Shown one piece after another: positions 57,489-64,000 of a DNA stretch of 64,000 nucleotides (the stretch's first letter is position 1; each line of letters begins with the position of its first letter). The DNA is from Acinetobacter sp. ASP199 (GTDB lineage: Bacteria > Pseudomonadota > Gammaproteobacteria > Pseudomonadales > Moraxellaceae), in the NCBI RefSeq assembly GCF_022700675.1, contig NZ_CP062182.1, positions 1,922,001-1,986,000 on the forward strand, read 5' to 3'. The notes below the pieces were generated by a model. That model saw nothing but the letters and a program-made list of their open reading frames with translations. It made no database searches and was not told where the DNA came from. Made by a program: the position numbers and the translations under genes.

Positions 57489-57516
57489 GCACCTGGGTTT
57501 TGGGGAACCCAGGTGC
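57489..57516 (+). repeat. Strong GC hairpin between yfhL and ahpF
   Basis: GCACCTGGGTT and AACCCAGGTGC enclose 6 nt, followed by CTTTCCTTT on the plus strand, so it may end the trhP-yfhL transcript. It also lies in the 3' end of the ahpF message. Confidence 0.65.
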
Positions 57517-57525
57517 TTTCCTTTA

Positions 57526-59091
57526 TTACTGACCCGAACGAATGATGTAATCAAATGCAGATAGGGATGCTTTCGCGCCTTCACCCGTTGCAATGATGAT
57601 CTGCTTGTAAGGTACTGTGGTACAGTCACCGGCAGCAAATACACCTTTCACATTGGTTTCGTTGCGGTCATTGATGACGATCTCGCCACGGTTGGAAAGT
57701 TCAACAGCAGTTTCTTTTAAGAAATCCGTGTTTGGTAACAAACCGATCTGTACAAAGATCCCTGCCAGTTCAACCGTATGTTCTTCATCAGTCGCGCGGT
57801 CTTTGTATTTAAGAGCCGTCACCTGTGAACCATCACCAACCACTTCTGTTGATAACGCATTCTTGATCACCGTGGTATTTGGCAAGCTGTTCAATTTGTC
57901 CTGCAGTACCTGATCCGCACGTAGCTTGGTATCAAATTCCACCAGGGTGACATGCTCAACAATACCAGCAAGGTCGATTGCAGCTTCTACACCCGAGTTA
58001 CCACCACCAATCACCGCAACACGTTTGCCTTTGAATAGTGGGCCGTCACAGTGTGGACAGTACGCAACACCACGGGTTTTATATTCCTGCTCACCTGGAA
58101 CATTCATCTCTCTCCAGCGTGCTCCAGTCGACAGAATCACGGTTTTTGATTCAAGTTTGGCACCATTTTCCAAGGTCACTTCAACCAGACCGTTGGCAGT
58201 TTCATCCGCACCTTTGATGTCAGATACACGTTGCAGGTTCATGATGTCGACACCGTATTCACGGACGTGTGCTTCCATCTCGGCAGCAAACTTAGGACCT
58301 TGAGTCTTTTGCACTGATGTGAAGTTCTCAATATCCATGGTATCCATGACCTGACCGCCCATGCGTTCAGCCACGATCCCGGTACGGATGCCTTTACGTG
58401 CTGCATAGATGGCAGAGGTATTCCCCGCAGGACCACCACCGACAATCAGTACATCAAATGCTTCTTTGGCATTCAGCTTTTCCGCATCTTTGGCAGCAGA
58501 GTCGGTATCCAGTTTCGCCACGATTTCTTCCAAAGTCATACGACCCTGACCGATGTGTTCATTGTCCTGGAACACCATTGGTACCGCCATGATTTTACGT
58601 TCTTCCACTTCTTCCTGGAAGAAAGCACCATCGATCATGGTTGCTGTTGTGCCTGGATTATAGATCGCAATCAGGTTGAGTGCCTGAACCACATCCGGAC
58701 AGTTATGACAGCTTAAAGAGACAAACACATCAAAGTCAGACTTGATTCCTAGACCTTTGATCGACTCAAGAACTTCATTCGATACTTTCGGTGCATAACC
58801 CGAAGTTTGCAGCAATGCCAGAATCAGCGAAGTGAACTCATGACCCATTGGCAGACCTGCGAAGTACACACGTGGTTCTTCACCGGCTTTTGCCACACCA
58901 AAGCTTGGTGCACGTTTGTTGGTACCATCAAAACGGGCAGTCACCAAATCAGACAGTGCAGCGATTTCCTCTACAAGTTCTTTGATTTTTGCAGATTTAT
59001 CCGAAGCATCTATCGTTGCAACCAGTTCGATTGGACCTTCAAGGCGTTCTAAAAGGGTTTTTAACTGAGCTGTTGTATTTTGATCTAACAT
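57526..59091 (-). CDS. ahpF: Alkyl hydroperoxide reductase subunit F
   Basis: 521 residues from ATG 59091 (GGAG 9 nt upstream). The N-terminal domain carries [14 protein letters not shown], a redox CxxC. The thioredoxin-reductase domain has [23 protein letters not shown] with FAD motifs, and [20 protein letters not shown] with the second CxxC. AhpF transfers NADH electrons to AhpC for peroxide removal. ahpC is not in the window. The TTG at 59106 is in frame but its ribosome-binding spacing is poor. Confidence 0.95.
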   Translation of the reverse strand: MLDQNTTAQLKTLLERLEGPIELVATIDASDKSAKIKELVEEIAALSDLVTARFDGTNKRAPSFGVAKAGEEPRVYFAGLPMGHEFTSLILALLQTSGYAPKVSNEVLESIKGLGIKSDFDVFVSLSCHNCPDVVQALNLIAIYNPGTTATMIDGAFFQEEVEERKIMAVPMVFQDNEHIGQGRMTLEEIVAKLDTDSAAKDAEKLNAKEAFDVLIVGGGPAGNTSAIYAARKGIRTGIVAERMGGQVMDTMDIENFTSVQKTQGPKFAAEMEAHVREYGVDIMNLQRVSDIKGADETANGLVEVTLENGAKLESKTVILSTGARWREMNVPGEQEYKTRGVAYCPHCDGPLFKGKRVAVIGGGNSGVEAAIDLAGIVEHVTLVEFDTKLRADQVLQDKLNSLPNTTVIKNALSTEVVGDGSQVTALKYKDRATDEEHTVELAGIFVQIGLLPNTDFLKETAVELSNRGEIVINDRNETNVKGVFAAGDCTTVPYKQIIIATGEGAKASLSAFDYIIRSGQ

Positions 59092-59299
59092 AGCTAACGT
59101 CTCCAAAGGAGTAAATATTTATTCGATGAAAGAATAATAGGATAAATCAAAATACAGGTAAAACAGTTTGTTTTTATACAAATGATCGTTTTTTTAGATT
59201 ATTGAGCTATTTTCAATATAATTTCAATAAATTGACGTATCGCTATTTCATTAAATAGCTTTGTTTCACCCACTTCGCGCAACAAAGATAAATCCATGA

Positions 59300-59323
59300 A
59301 AAAAGCTCCATGACTGGAGCTTG
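59300..59323 (-). terminator. Terminator after the TelA-locus membrane gene
   Basis: AAGCTCCA-TGAC-TGGAGCTT hairpin with T6 on the minus strand, just past the stop at 59330. Confidence 0.82.
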
Positions 59324-59329
59324 ATCGGT

Positions 59330-60250
59330 TTAATGCAACCGCTGTTCAATCCGCAATGAACGTTTTTTAATGGCATTGGCCAATGCAAAGAACATCAAAC
59401 TCATCACCACAGATACAGCCACTATAATACTGATGACCACCTGAACAATATCGGTCAACTGATTGGCTTGTTGTACCTGAGTACTGACCGATTCAGCTGC
59501 CGGAGTCATGGTCTTGCCATAGACTTGCTGTTGCATGGTCCACAACTGCTCCGCCTTGAAACCATATTGCTCAAATTGTCTGTCGCTTTTCTCTGCTTCA
59601 ATCAGTCGCAGAACATGCGGTCGGGCTGCTGATAAATCGGCTGGTTCATGCAATAAAGCGGTCTGGGCGAGCAAATAAGATTTCACCGGTGCTTTAACAT
59701 CTTCCGCATCCGTTAAATAACGGGCAATATCACTGTCATTAATATTGCTGTCGTAATACACCGCCTTTTGATATGCATCATCATGATCACCATTCAGGTC
59801 ATGCTGCCAATAGCTCAGTCCACCCCAGATCAGGATAAAAGCAATCAGCCAGCCTACAAATTTCATCACAAAGGACTGAAAGCGAACATAGAAATAACGG
59901 ATTTTTTTCAGGAAGTGTACGACAAAGAATGCACCGATGAAGGAAGCAAACAATTTCAAAATCAGCCAGCCAAACCAGCTTAATAGGCTAAAGAAATAGT
60001 CTGGACTATCACCAATACTGGCTAAATTGGCATCGACACTGACCGGTAGATGCAATTGCTGCACTTCGGTACTGAGTCCGAAGAACCCATAGACCAGTTC
60101 CTGATGTAGAAACAGGCCAATCAAGGATGCAATAGCAACGGTGGTAGTCGTTACACCAAGTAAAGTCAGACGGTTCTGACGCTTTTTTAGTGCAACGACG
60201 CCCTGCTCAATCTCGCGAGGATTTACAGCATACTCATCTAATGGTGGCAA
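59330..60250 (-). CDS. Multi-pass membrane protein of the TelA locus
   Basis: 306 residues starting at TTG 60250, with AGAGGAG 6 nt upstream. Four transmembrane segments are visible: LLGVTTTTVAIASLIGLFL, LLSWFGWLILKLFASFIGAF, FVMKFVGWLIAFILIWGGL and, near the C-terminus, VVISIIVAVSVVMSLMFFAL. The loop between the third and fourth (about 160-260) is soluble and probably periplasmic or cytoplasmic. No family recognised. Third gene of the telA operon (40 bp spacing). Confidence 0.75.
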   Translation of the reverse strand: MPPLDEYAVNPREIEQGVVALKKRQNRLTLLGVTTTTVAIASLIGLFLHQELVYGFFGLSTEVQQLHLPVSVDANLASIGDSPDYFFSLLSWFGWLILKLFASFIGAFFVVHFLKKIRYFYVRFQSFVMKFVGWLIAFILIWGGLSYWQHDLNGDHDDAYQKAVYYDSNINDSDIARYLTDAEDVKAPVKSYLLAQTALLHEPADLSAARPHVLRLIEAEKSDRQFEQYGFKAEQLWTMQQQVYGKTMTPAAESVSTQVQQANQLTDIVQVVISIIVAVSVVMSLMFFALANAIKKRSLRIEQRLH

Positions 60251-60290
60251 ACCTGACTCCTCTAATAGATCCGGGGACAGGTCTTAAAGA

Positions 60291-61418
60291 TTATTCCGAC
60301 CTGTCTGCACTCGATTCGATGACCAGATAATTCAGATTATCTTGCAAAGCTTTTAAACGTGCTGTTGCCTCAGTGCGTTTCTGCATGCCTTCTTTCTGAA
60401 TCTGAATCACATCATTAACTGTATTAATAAGGGTATTCTGGACATGTTCAAGTGTTTCTATGTCAATGACTGAACGCTGGTTGGCACGAGCCGTGTCGAT
60501 GGAGTTCTGATGCAACAGATCAGCATTACGGCGCAGTAACTCATTGGTCGCATCATCAATACTGTTGGCAAGTTGAACACTGTTCTTTTGTTCATGCAGA
60601 GAAATCGCCAGGCTGATCTGGTTTTTCCAGGCTGGTAAGGTAATATTTTTAATGGCATAGAACTTGTCGACCAGCATCAGATTATTGGACTGAATAATGC
60701 GAATCATAGGCAAGGTCTGCATCGCGGATTGCTGTAATACCTGCAAATCACTGATCCGCTTTTCCAGATTATTGGCCAGATGATTCAGATCATAAATTTT
60801 CTGCGTGGTGGTCTGATCTTGGGGTAATGCTGTCAGCGCAGCAATATCCTGCTGTAATTCATGTTCACGGATACGCCCTGCCGCAATATGAATACCCAGC
60901 TGTTTGTATTCATCCTGCACGCCATCAAACATTTTATCTAAAGTCGATACGCGTGCTTTCAGGCCAGATTGAGAAGTCTCAATTTCTTTGACCAGTACAT
61001 CAATCTGTTCTTTGGTGGTATTAAAATGGCTATCAAAGTTCTGTTTAGCACCTTTGAACTTGTTAAGCAGATTACCAAAGAAACCTGAGGTTTTGTTTTT
61101 ACTTAGAATACTGGAGGCATTCAGTTGCTGTGCCACCTGAACCACCTGATTCAGTTTCTGGCCGGTTGTATCTAGGTCTCGGTTCTGAACCAGATTGAGT
61201 AGTTCATCAGTATAGGTCGCAGTTTTACTGGCAATATTCTTGCCGTATTCTGCCACGGCATTATGACTCATTTCCTGCAATTCCTTGCGCACTGCCAGTA
61301 CTTCCTGAAAATCCTCAGGCTGCAAGCCCAATTCCTTCAGGTCCATTTGCTGAAATTTCTGTTCAGCAATTTCATTCTCTTTTTTGACAGGCAGATTCAC
61401 AGTATCAGGATTGGTCAT
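60291..61418 (-). CDS. telA: TelA-family toxic anion resistance protein
   Basis: 375 residues, almost wholly alpha-helical and coiled-coil. AEYGKNIASKTATYTDELLNLV and LQQSAMQTLPMIRIIQSNNL are the TelA (PF05816) signatures; NITLPAWKNQISLAISLHEQ and the C-terminal helix EGMQKRTEATARLKALQDNL follow. Homologues were linked to tellurite and other stress resistance, mechanism unclear. It lies 16 bp after a gene whose product looks like a diverged TelA, and 40 bp before a membrane protein gene. Confidence 0.88.
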   Translation of the reverse strand: MTNPDTVNLPVKKENEIAEQKFQQMDLKELGLQPEDFQEVLAVRKELQEMSHNAVAEYGKNIASKTATYTDELLNLVQNRDLDTTGQKLNQVVQVAQQLNASSILSKNKTSGFFGNLLNKFKGAKQNFDSHFNTTKEQIDVLVKEIETSQSGLKARVSTLDKMFDGVQDEYKQLGIHIAAGRIREHELQQDIAALTALPQDQTTTQKIYDLNHLANNLEKRISDLQVLQQSAMQTLPMIRIIQSNNLMLVDKFYAIKNITLPAWKNQISLAISLHEQKNSVQLANSIDDATNELLRRNADLLHQNSIDTARANQRSVIDIETLEHVQNTLINTVNDVIQIQKEGMQKRTEATARLKALQDNLNYLVIESSADRSE

Positions 61419-61434
61419 AGTTCACCTTATCTTG

Positions 61435-62226
61435 TTATATTTTCGAGGGTTTCTCGAGCGATTTTCTTAACGTTTTAATTAGCTTTTCCCGACTATTATC
61501 AAGTTTTTCCAGATCACTTGTCGAGTGTTTACTGTTGCTTTGTTTGACATGATATTGCCAGGCAGGAATCAGTACCTGCTGTGCTTCCTTAAACCGGTCC
61601 AGCAGGCTAAAGGAAAGCTGTTGAGACAGCTGCATCTGAGTAATGGCAATATCATTACTGGCTTGCAGGGTTTTTAAAGTATGAATTTTCTTGGATAGAC
61701 GTTCTGAGAAATTATCCAGTGGATGCTGGTTTTTTACAAACTGCGGATATTCCCGCAGGAATTCTTCTGCAGCCAGAATATATTTGGCCATCTGTTCACG
61801 TAACCCGGTCAGCTGTTGAAAACGTGACTGGGATTTCTGAATTTCAATCTGTAGTTTACGGCTGAGATGACTGGCCTGATCCAGCAAGCGATCCAGATTT
61901 TTATAATACTCAACCTGACTGGAGCCATAATCCAGATCAATTCCCAGCCATTTTTGCAAGGCATTGAACTTACGCTGCTTCAGATATTTCCTGGAATCTG
62001 CCAGCGCCTGAATAATCTTCTCAATGGTCTGACTGAGCTGTTGCGTGAGTTGTGGATCAACCCCATTTAAAAGGACTGCCTGGGCCTGAATCAGCTGATC
62101 GGCATAGTGATTCAACCTGTACTGATCGCTGAGCAAAGGGACAAGCTCATTACGCTTGATGCTTAAAATCTCACTCGGATCTGCTGCAATATCCTGGATC
62201 GGGATCAAAACATCTATTTGTGACAT
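61435..62226 (-). CDS. TelA-like coiled-coil protein
   Basis: 263 residues, helical throughout, no signal or membrane segment. In the C-terminal half, TLKTLQASNDIAITQMQLSQ, then LDRFKEAQQVLIPAWQYHV, parallels ISDLQVLQQSAMQTLPMIRI, then VDKFYAIKNITLPAWKNQI of the adjacent TelA. The ordering of identical LQ-S, Q-Q, D-F and (I/L)PAW elements makes a shared origin likely. The N-terminal half (EILSIKRNELVPLLSDQYRL) is different. First gene of the operon; 16 bp before telA. Confidence 0.72.
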   Translation of the reverse strand: MSQIDVLIPIQDIAADPSEILSIKRNELVPLLSDQYRLNHYADQLIQAQAVLLNGVDPQLTQQLSQTIEKIIQALADSRKYLKQRKFNALQKWLGIDLDYGSSQVEYYKNLDRLLDQASHLSRKLQIEIQKSQSRFQQLTGLREQMAKYILAAEEFLREYPQFVKNQHPLDNFSERLSKKIHTLKTLQASNDIAITQMQLSQQLSFSLLDRFKEAQQVLIPAWQYHVKQSNSKHSTSDLEKLDNSREKLIKTLRKSLEKPSKI

Positions 62227-62402
62227 AACCCTTTAAACTCAGTTGAACCGATTTTTATAGTACGTGTTTTACTTCAACATAACATGTAGCATTTTGCAAA
62301 GGAATGCCTTTAAGTCATAGAATTTTTCATATTAATTTGAAGATATTGTTGGATTTAAGCTTGAGTTATCTTAATAGAATTACAAAACATCAAAACCAAA
62401 TA

Positions 62403-62432
62403 GAAAAACCCCTTGATATGGGGCTTTTCTAT
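62403..62432 (-). terminator. Terminator after rnk
   Basis: AGAAAAACCCC and GGGGCTTTTCT hairpin; minus strand T-rich. It lies 22 bp past the rnk stop, and the rest of 62227-62454 shows no gene. Confidence 0.75.
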
Positions 62433-62454
62433 TATGCAAGAGATCAGAACGACT

Positions 62455-62853
62455 TTATAAATAGTCCCCTTCACGTTCTGGCTGATACAACACCTTTTCT
62501 ATTTTGACTTTCATTATTTCACCGTCCGGTTGCGGCCATTCAATCGTTTGCCCTTCAGCCAACCCGAGAATCGCGGCACCAACAGGCGCTACAATATTCA
62601 GCTGTCCTGGCTCGCCCTTAAATTCATGCGGATAGACCAGCATAATCTCTTTGGTCTGATTAGCAATGGTGACCAAGGCGCGTGCATGCATGGTAACTAT
62701 ATTGGCAGGAATATCTTGGGGTTTAACCACCTCTGCCCGTGCCAGCTCATCCTCTAGCTGCTGCATGGTTGGAGTCAGTTTGGGTTGATTCTCAAGCATA
62801 GTCTCCAGACGGTTTAGATCCTGTTCCGACAAAATAAGCTTGGTTTTTTGCAT
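62455..62853 (-). CDS. rnk: Regulator of nucleoside diphosphate kinase Rnk (GreA/GreB C-terminal fold)
   Basis: 132 residues from ATG 62853 with AGGAGAG upstream. An N-terminal helix pair (ILSEQDLNRLETMLENQP, MQQLEDELARAEVVKP) precedes the GreA/B-like domain (VTIANQTKEIMLVYPHEF, VAPVGAAILGLAEGQTIEW). Rnk binds RNA polymerase near the secondary channel in other species and affects nucleotide balance. The in-frame extension to 62880 is not supported by the family. Confidence 0.9.
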   Translation of the reverse strand: MQKTKLILSEQDLNRLETMLENQPKLTPTMQQLEDELARAEVVKPQDIPANIVTMHARALVTIANQTKEIMLVYPHEFKGEPGQLNIVAPVGAAILGLAEGQTIEWPQPDGEIMKVKIEKVLYQPEREGDYL

Positions 62854-62975
62854 GCACTCTCTCCTGATCGGGCAATTCAATGAATCTTCATAAATAGATT
62901 AAAATTAAATTCTTGATTTAAAAAATATTTGCAATATATTTAAAACTATAACAACGAAATAAAAAGAAGAATAAG

Positions 62976-63479
62976 ATGGCGGTTGCACAATCTACCTCAA
63001 CATACAGTATCACGGATTTCATGCAAGGTCTGCGTGTTCAGCTGCATCATCCGGATTCTGAACGTACCTTTTATGTCAGTCAGACATTACAGACGATTAA
63101 CTTTGATAATACTCCAGAAAGTTTGCATCGTCTTGGTCAGTTTTTTCAGGCATTTAAGAAACATTTAGGAACTTTGGCAAGTGACTTTCACAAGACCGTT
63201 CAAAAACTGAATACTGTACTCTTGATCACCAGTCAGGTCGGCTATTTTATCAGTTCTGAATTGGGCTGTAGCGAACATTGGCTGAGTCTTGAAGAACTCA
63301 AAATGATGTCTTTAACGCCAGGTACCGAATTTGCCAGTTCGCAATATTATTATGGCATTGAGCTTCATGGACAGATCATGTTTCCAATGGATTATGTACT
63401 CAAGCATTTTTCAAATATGGAAACGGAGACCAGTATCAGTGAAGACGTTCAGCGCTTTATTTTTAATTACCGATATTAG
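62976..63479 (+). CDS. Hypothetical protein, no family recognised
   Basis: 167 residues. An aromatic-rich domain begins YSITDFMQGLRVQLHHPDSE and RTFYVSQTLQTINFDNTPES, then FQAFKKHLGTLASDF and GYFISSELGCSEHWLS. No signal peptide or transmembrane helix is visible. AAGAAGAATAAG precedes the ATG. It diverges from rnk and converges with glyA. It may be lineage-specific to Acinetobacter. Confidence 0.65.
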   Translation: MAVAQSTSTYSITDFMQGLRVQLHHPDSERTFYVSQTLQTINFDNTPESLHRLGQFFQAFKKHLGTLASDFHKTVQKLNTVLLITSQVGYFISSELGCSEHWLSLEELKMMSLTPGTEFASSQYYYGIELHGQIMFPMDYVLKHFSNMETETSISEDVQRFIFNYRY

Positions 63480-63622
63480 CAAGCCATAGATCAATATGAT
63501 TACTCTACAGTATTCCGGCTTTAAAGAACGATTTGTTAAAGCAGAATTCCTGATTTTCCTGATAACGATTGATGGTTAAGTTACTAAGCTATTTCATGTA
63601 TTGAATTGAAAATTCAAGGATA

Positions 63623-63652
63623 AAAAAAACTCCCATATCGGGAGCTTTTTTC
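63623..63652 (-). terminator. Terminator after glyA
   Basis: AAAAACTCCC-ATATC-GGGAGCTTTTT hairpin; the minus strand runs into T8, 14 bp past the glyA stop. Confidence 0.88.
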
Positions 63653-63666
63653 TGCTTCAGCTAAAA

Positions 63667-64000
63667 TTATTTAGCATATACAGGGAATTTTGCACATACA
63701 GCTGCAACTTTTTCTTTAACCGCAGCGATCACAGCTTCGTCACCTTTGCTGTCCAGGATGTCAGCGATCCAGCCAGCAAGTTCACGTACTTCTGCTTCAC
63801 CAAAACCACGCGTAGTTACTGCTGGTGTACCAATACGGATACCAGAAGTTACGAATGGAGAACGTGGGTCATTTGGTACAGAGTTTTTGTTCACAGTGAT
63901 GTGAGCAGCACCTAACCAAGCATCAGCGTCTTTACCTGTGATATCGCCTTGTTTGATTAAAGACAACAAGAACAGGTGGTTTTTCGTACCACCAGAAACA
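63667..64000 (-). CDS. glyA: Serine hydroxymethyltransferase, C-terminal part
   Basis: The frame is open to the right edge, so only the last ~110 residues are here. [14 protein letters not shown] is the partner of the PLP-binding region. [35 protein letters not shown] and the C-terminal ending [16 protein letters not shown] match GlyA. It converts serine and THF to glycine and methylene-THF. The start lies outside the window. Confidence 0.93.
   Translation of the reverse strand, partial: VSGGTKNHLFLLSLIKQGDITGKDADAWLGAAHITVNKNSVPNDPRSPFVTSGIRIGTPAVTTRGFGEAEVRELAGWIADILDSKGDEAVIAAVKEKVAAVCAKFPVYAK

Noticed and set aside
57489..57516. Mobile-element inverted repeat
   Set aside because: Single perfect hairpin between convergent genes with no transposase or target duplication; a terminator-type structure explains it.

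Overview
The window reads as ordinary chromosome of an Acinetobacter-like gammaproteobacterium (Moraxellaceae). The support is moderate-to-low GC, a fused prephenate dehydrogenase/EPSP synthase (TyrA-AroA), an 84-residue CsrA with an acidic tail after alaS-lysC, a hisZ-purA pair, PBP1b followed by an LpoP-like TPR lipoprotein, and a ygiW-qseB-qseC-type locus. The species is not determinable by eye. I saw no prophage, insertion sequence, CRISPR array, tRNA or rRNA. Nearly all genes are housekeeping or envelope genes.

Layout. 1-9 kb: a truncated surface acyltransferase, an M23 lipoprotein peptidase, a Gln-rich micro-protein, a DEDDh exonuclease, RluE, a periplasmic transthyretin-like protein, a coiled-coil membrane protein broken by one in-frame TAG, a hotdog thioesterase, an M61 peptidase and the PBP5-type carboxypeptidase DacC. 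9-16 kb: NDH-2, SlyD, an intact M48 lipoprotein protease and a frameshifted tandem copy, then hisZ-purA with a hairpin-rich leader. 16-25 kb: a lipoprotein, a coiled-coil membrane protein, a GAPDH/E4PDH-family enzyme, alaS-lysC-csrA, rnhB, and two related exported Cys-motif proteins flanking a cytochrome b561. 25-31 kb: a purine salvage pair (adenine/adenosine deaminase and an AzgA-type permease), an AT-rich gene-poor stretch with one micro-membrane protein, YaaA and a hydrolase. 31-36 kb: the aromatic/histidine operon pheA-hisC-tyrA/aroA. 36-46 kb: a DJ-1/PfpI protein, an acyl-CoA dehydrogenase, DctA, a TrpD2-like protein, a YeaC-like protein, NAD kinase, PBP1b plus the TPR lipoprotein, and a Nudix/ThiE-like fusion. 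46-55 kb: HemP with a Fur-box-like site, a two-component system with a YgiW-type OB-fold protein, a GspE/PulE ATPase, an MgtC/DUF4010 protein, TrmO, Fpr, and a divergent CDF exporter/MerR pair with a 19-bp-spacer promoter. 55-64 kb: TrhP plus a YfhL-like ferredoxin, AhpF, a three-gene TelA locus, Rnk, an orphan protein and the end of glyA.

The best candidates for something less described are: the TelA operon, in which the first protein looks like a diverged TelA and the last is a membrane protein; the two CxCVGE exported proteins around cytochrome b561; the hisZ leader hairpins; and two broken genes (one nonsense, one with two +1 G homopolymer shifts) that could be real decay or sequencing error. 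I see no strong case for an entirely new multi-gene system. Positions and start codons were read by eye; family names rest on recognised motifs and remembered family sequences, not on searches.
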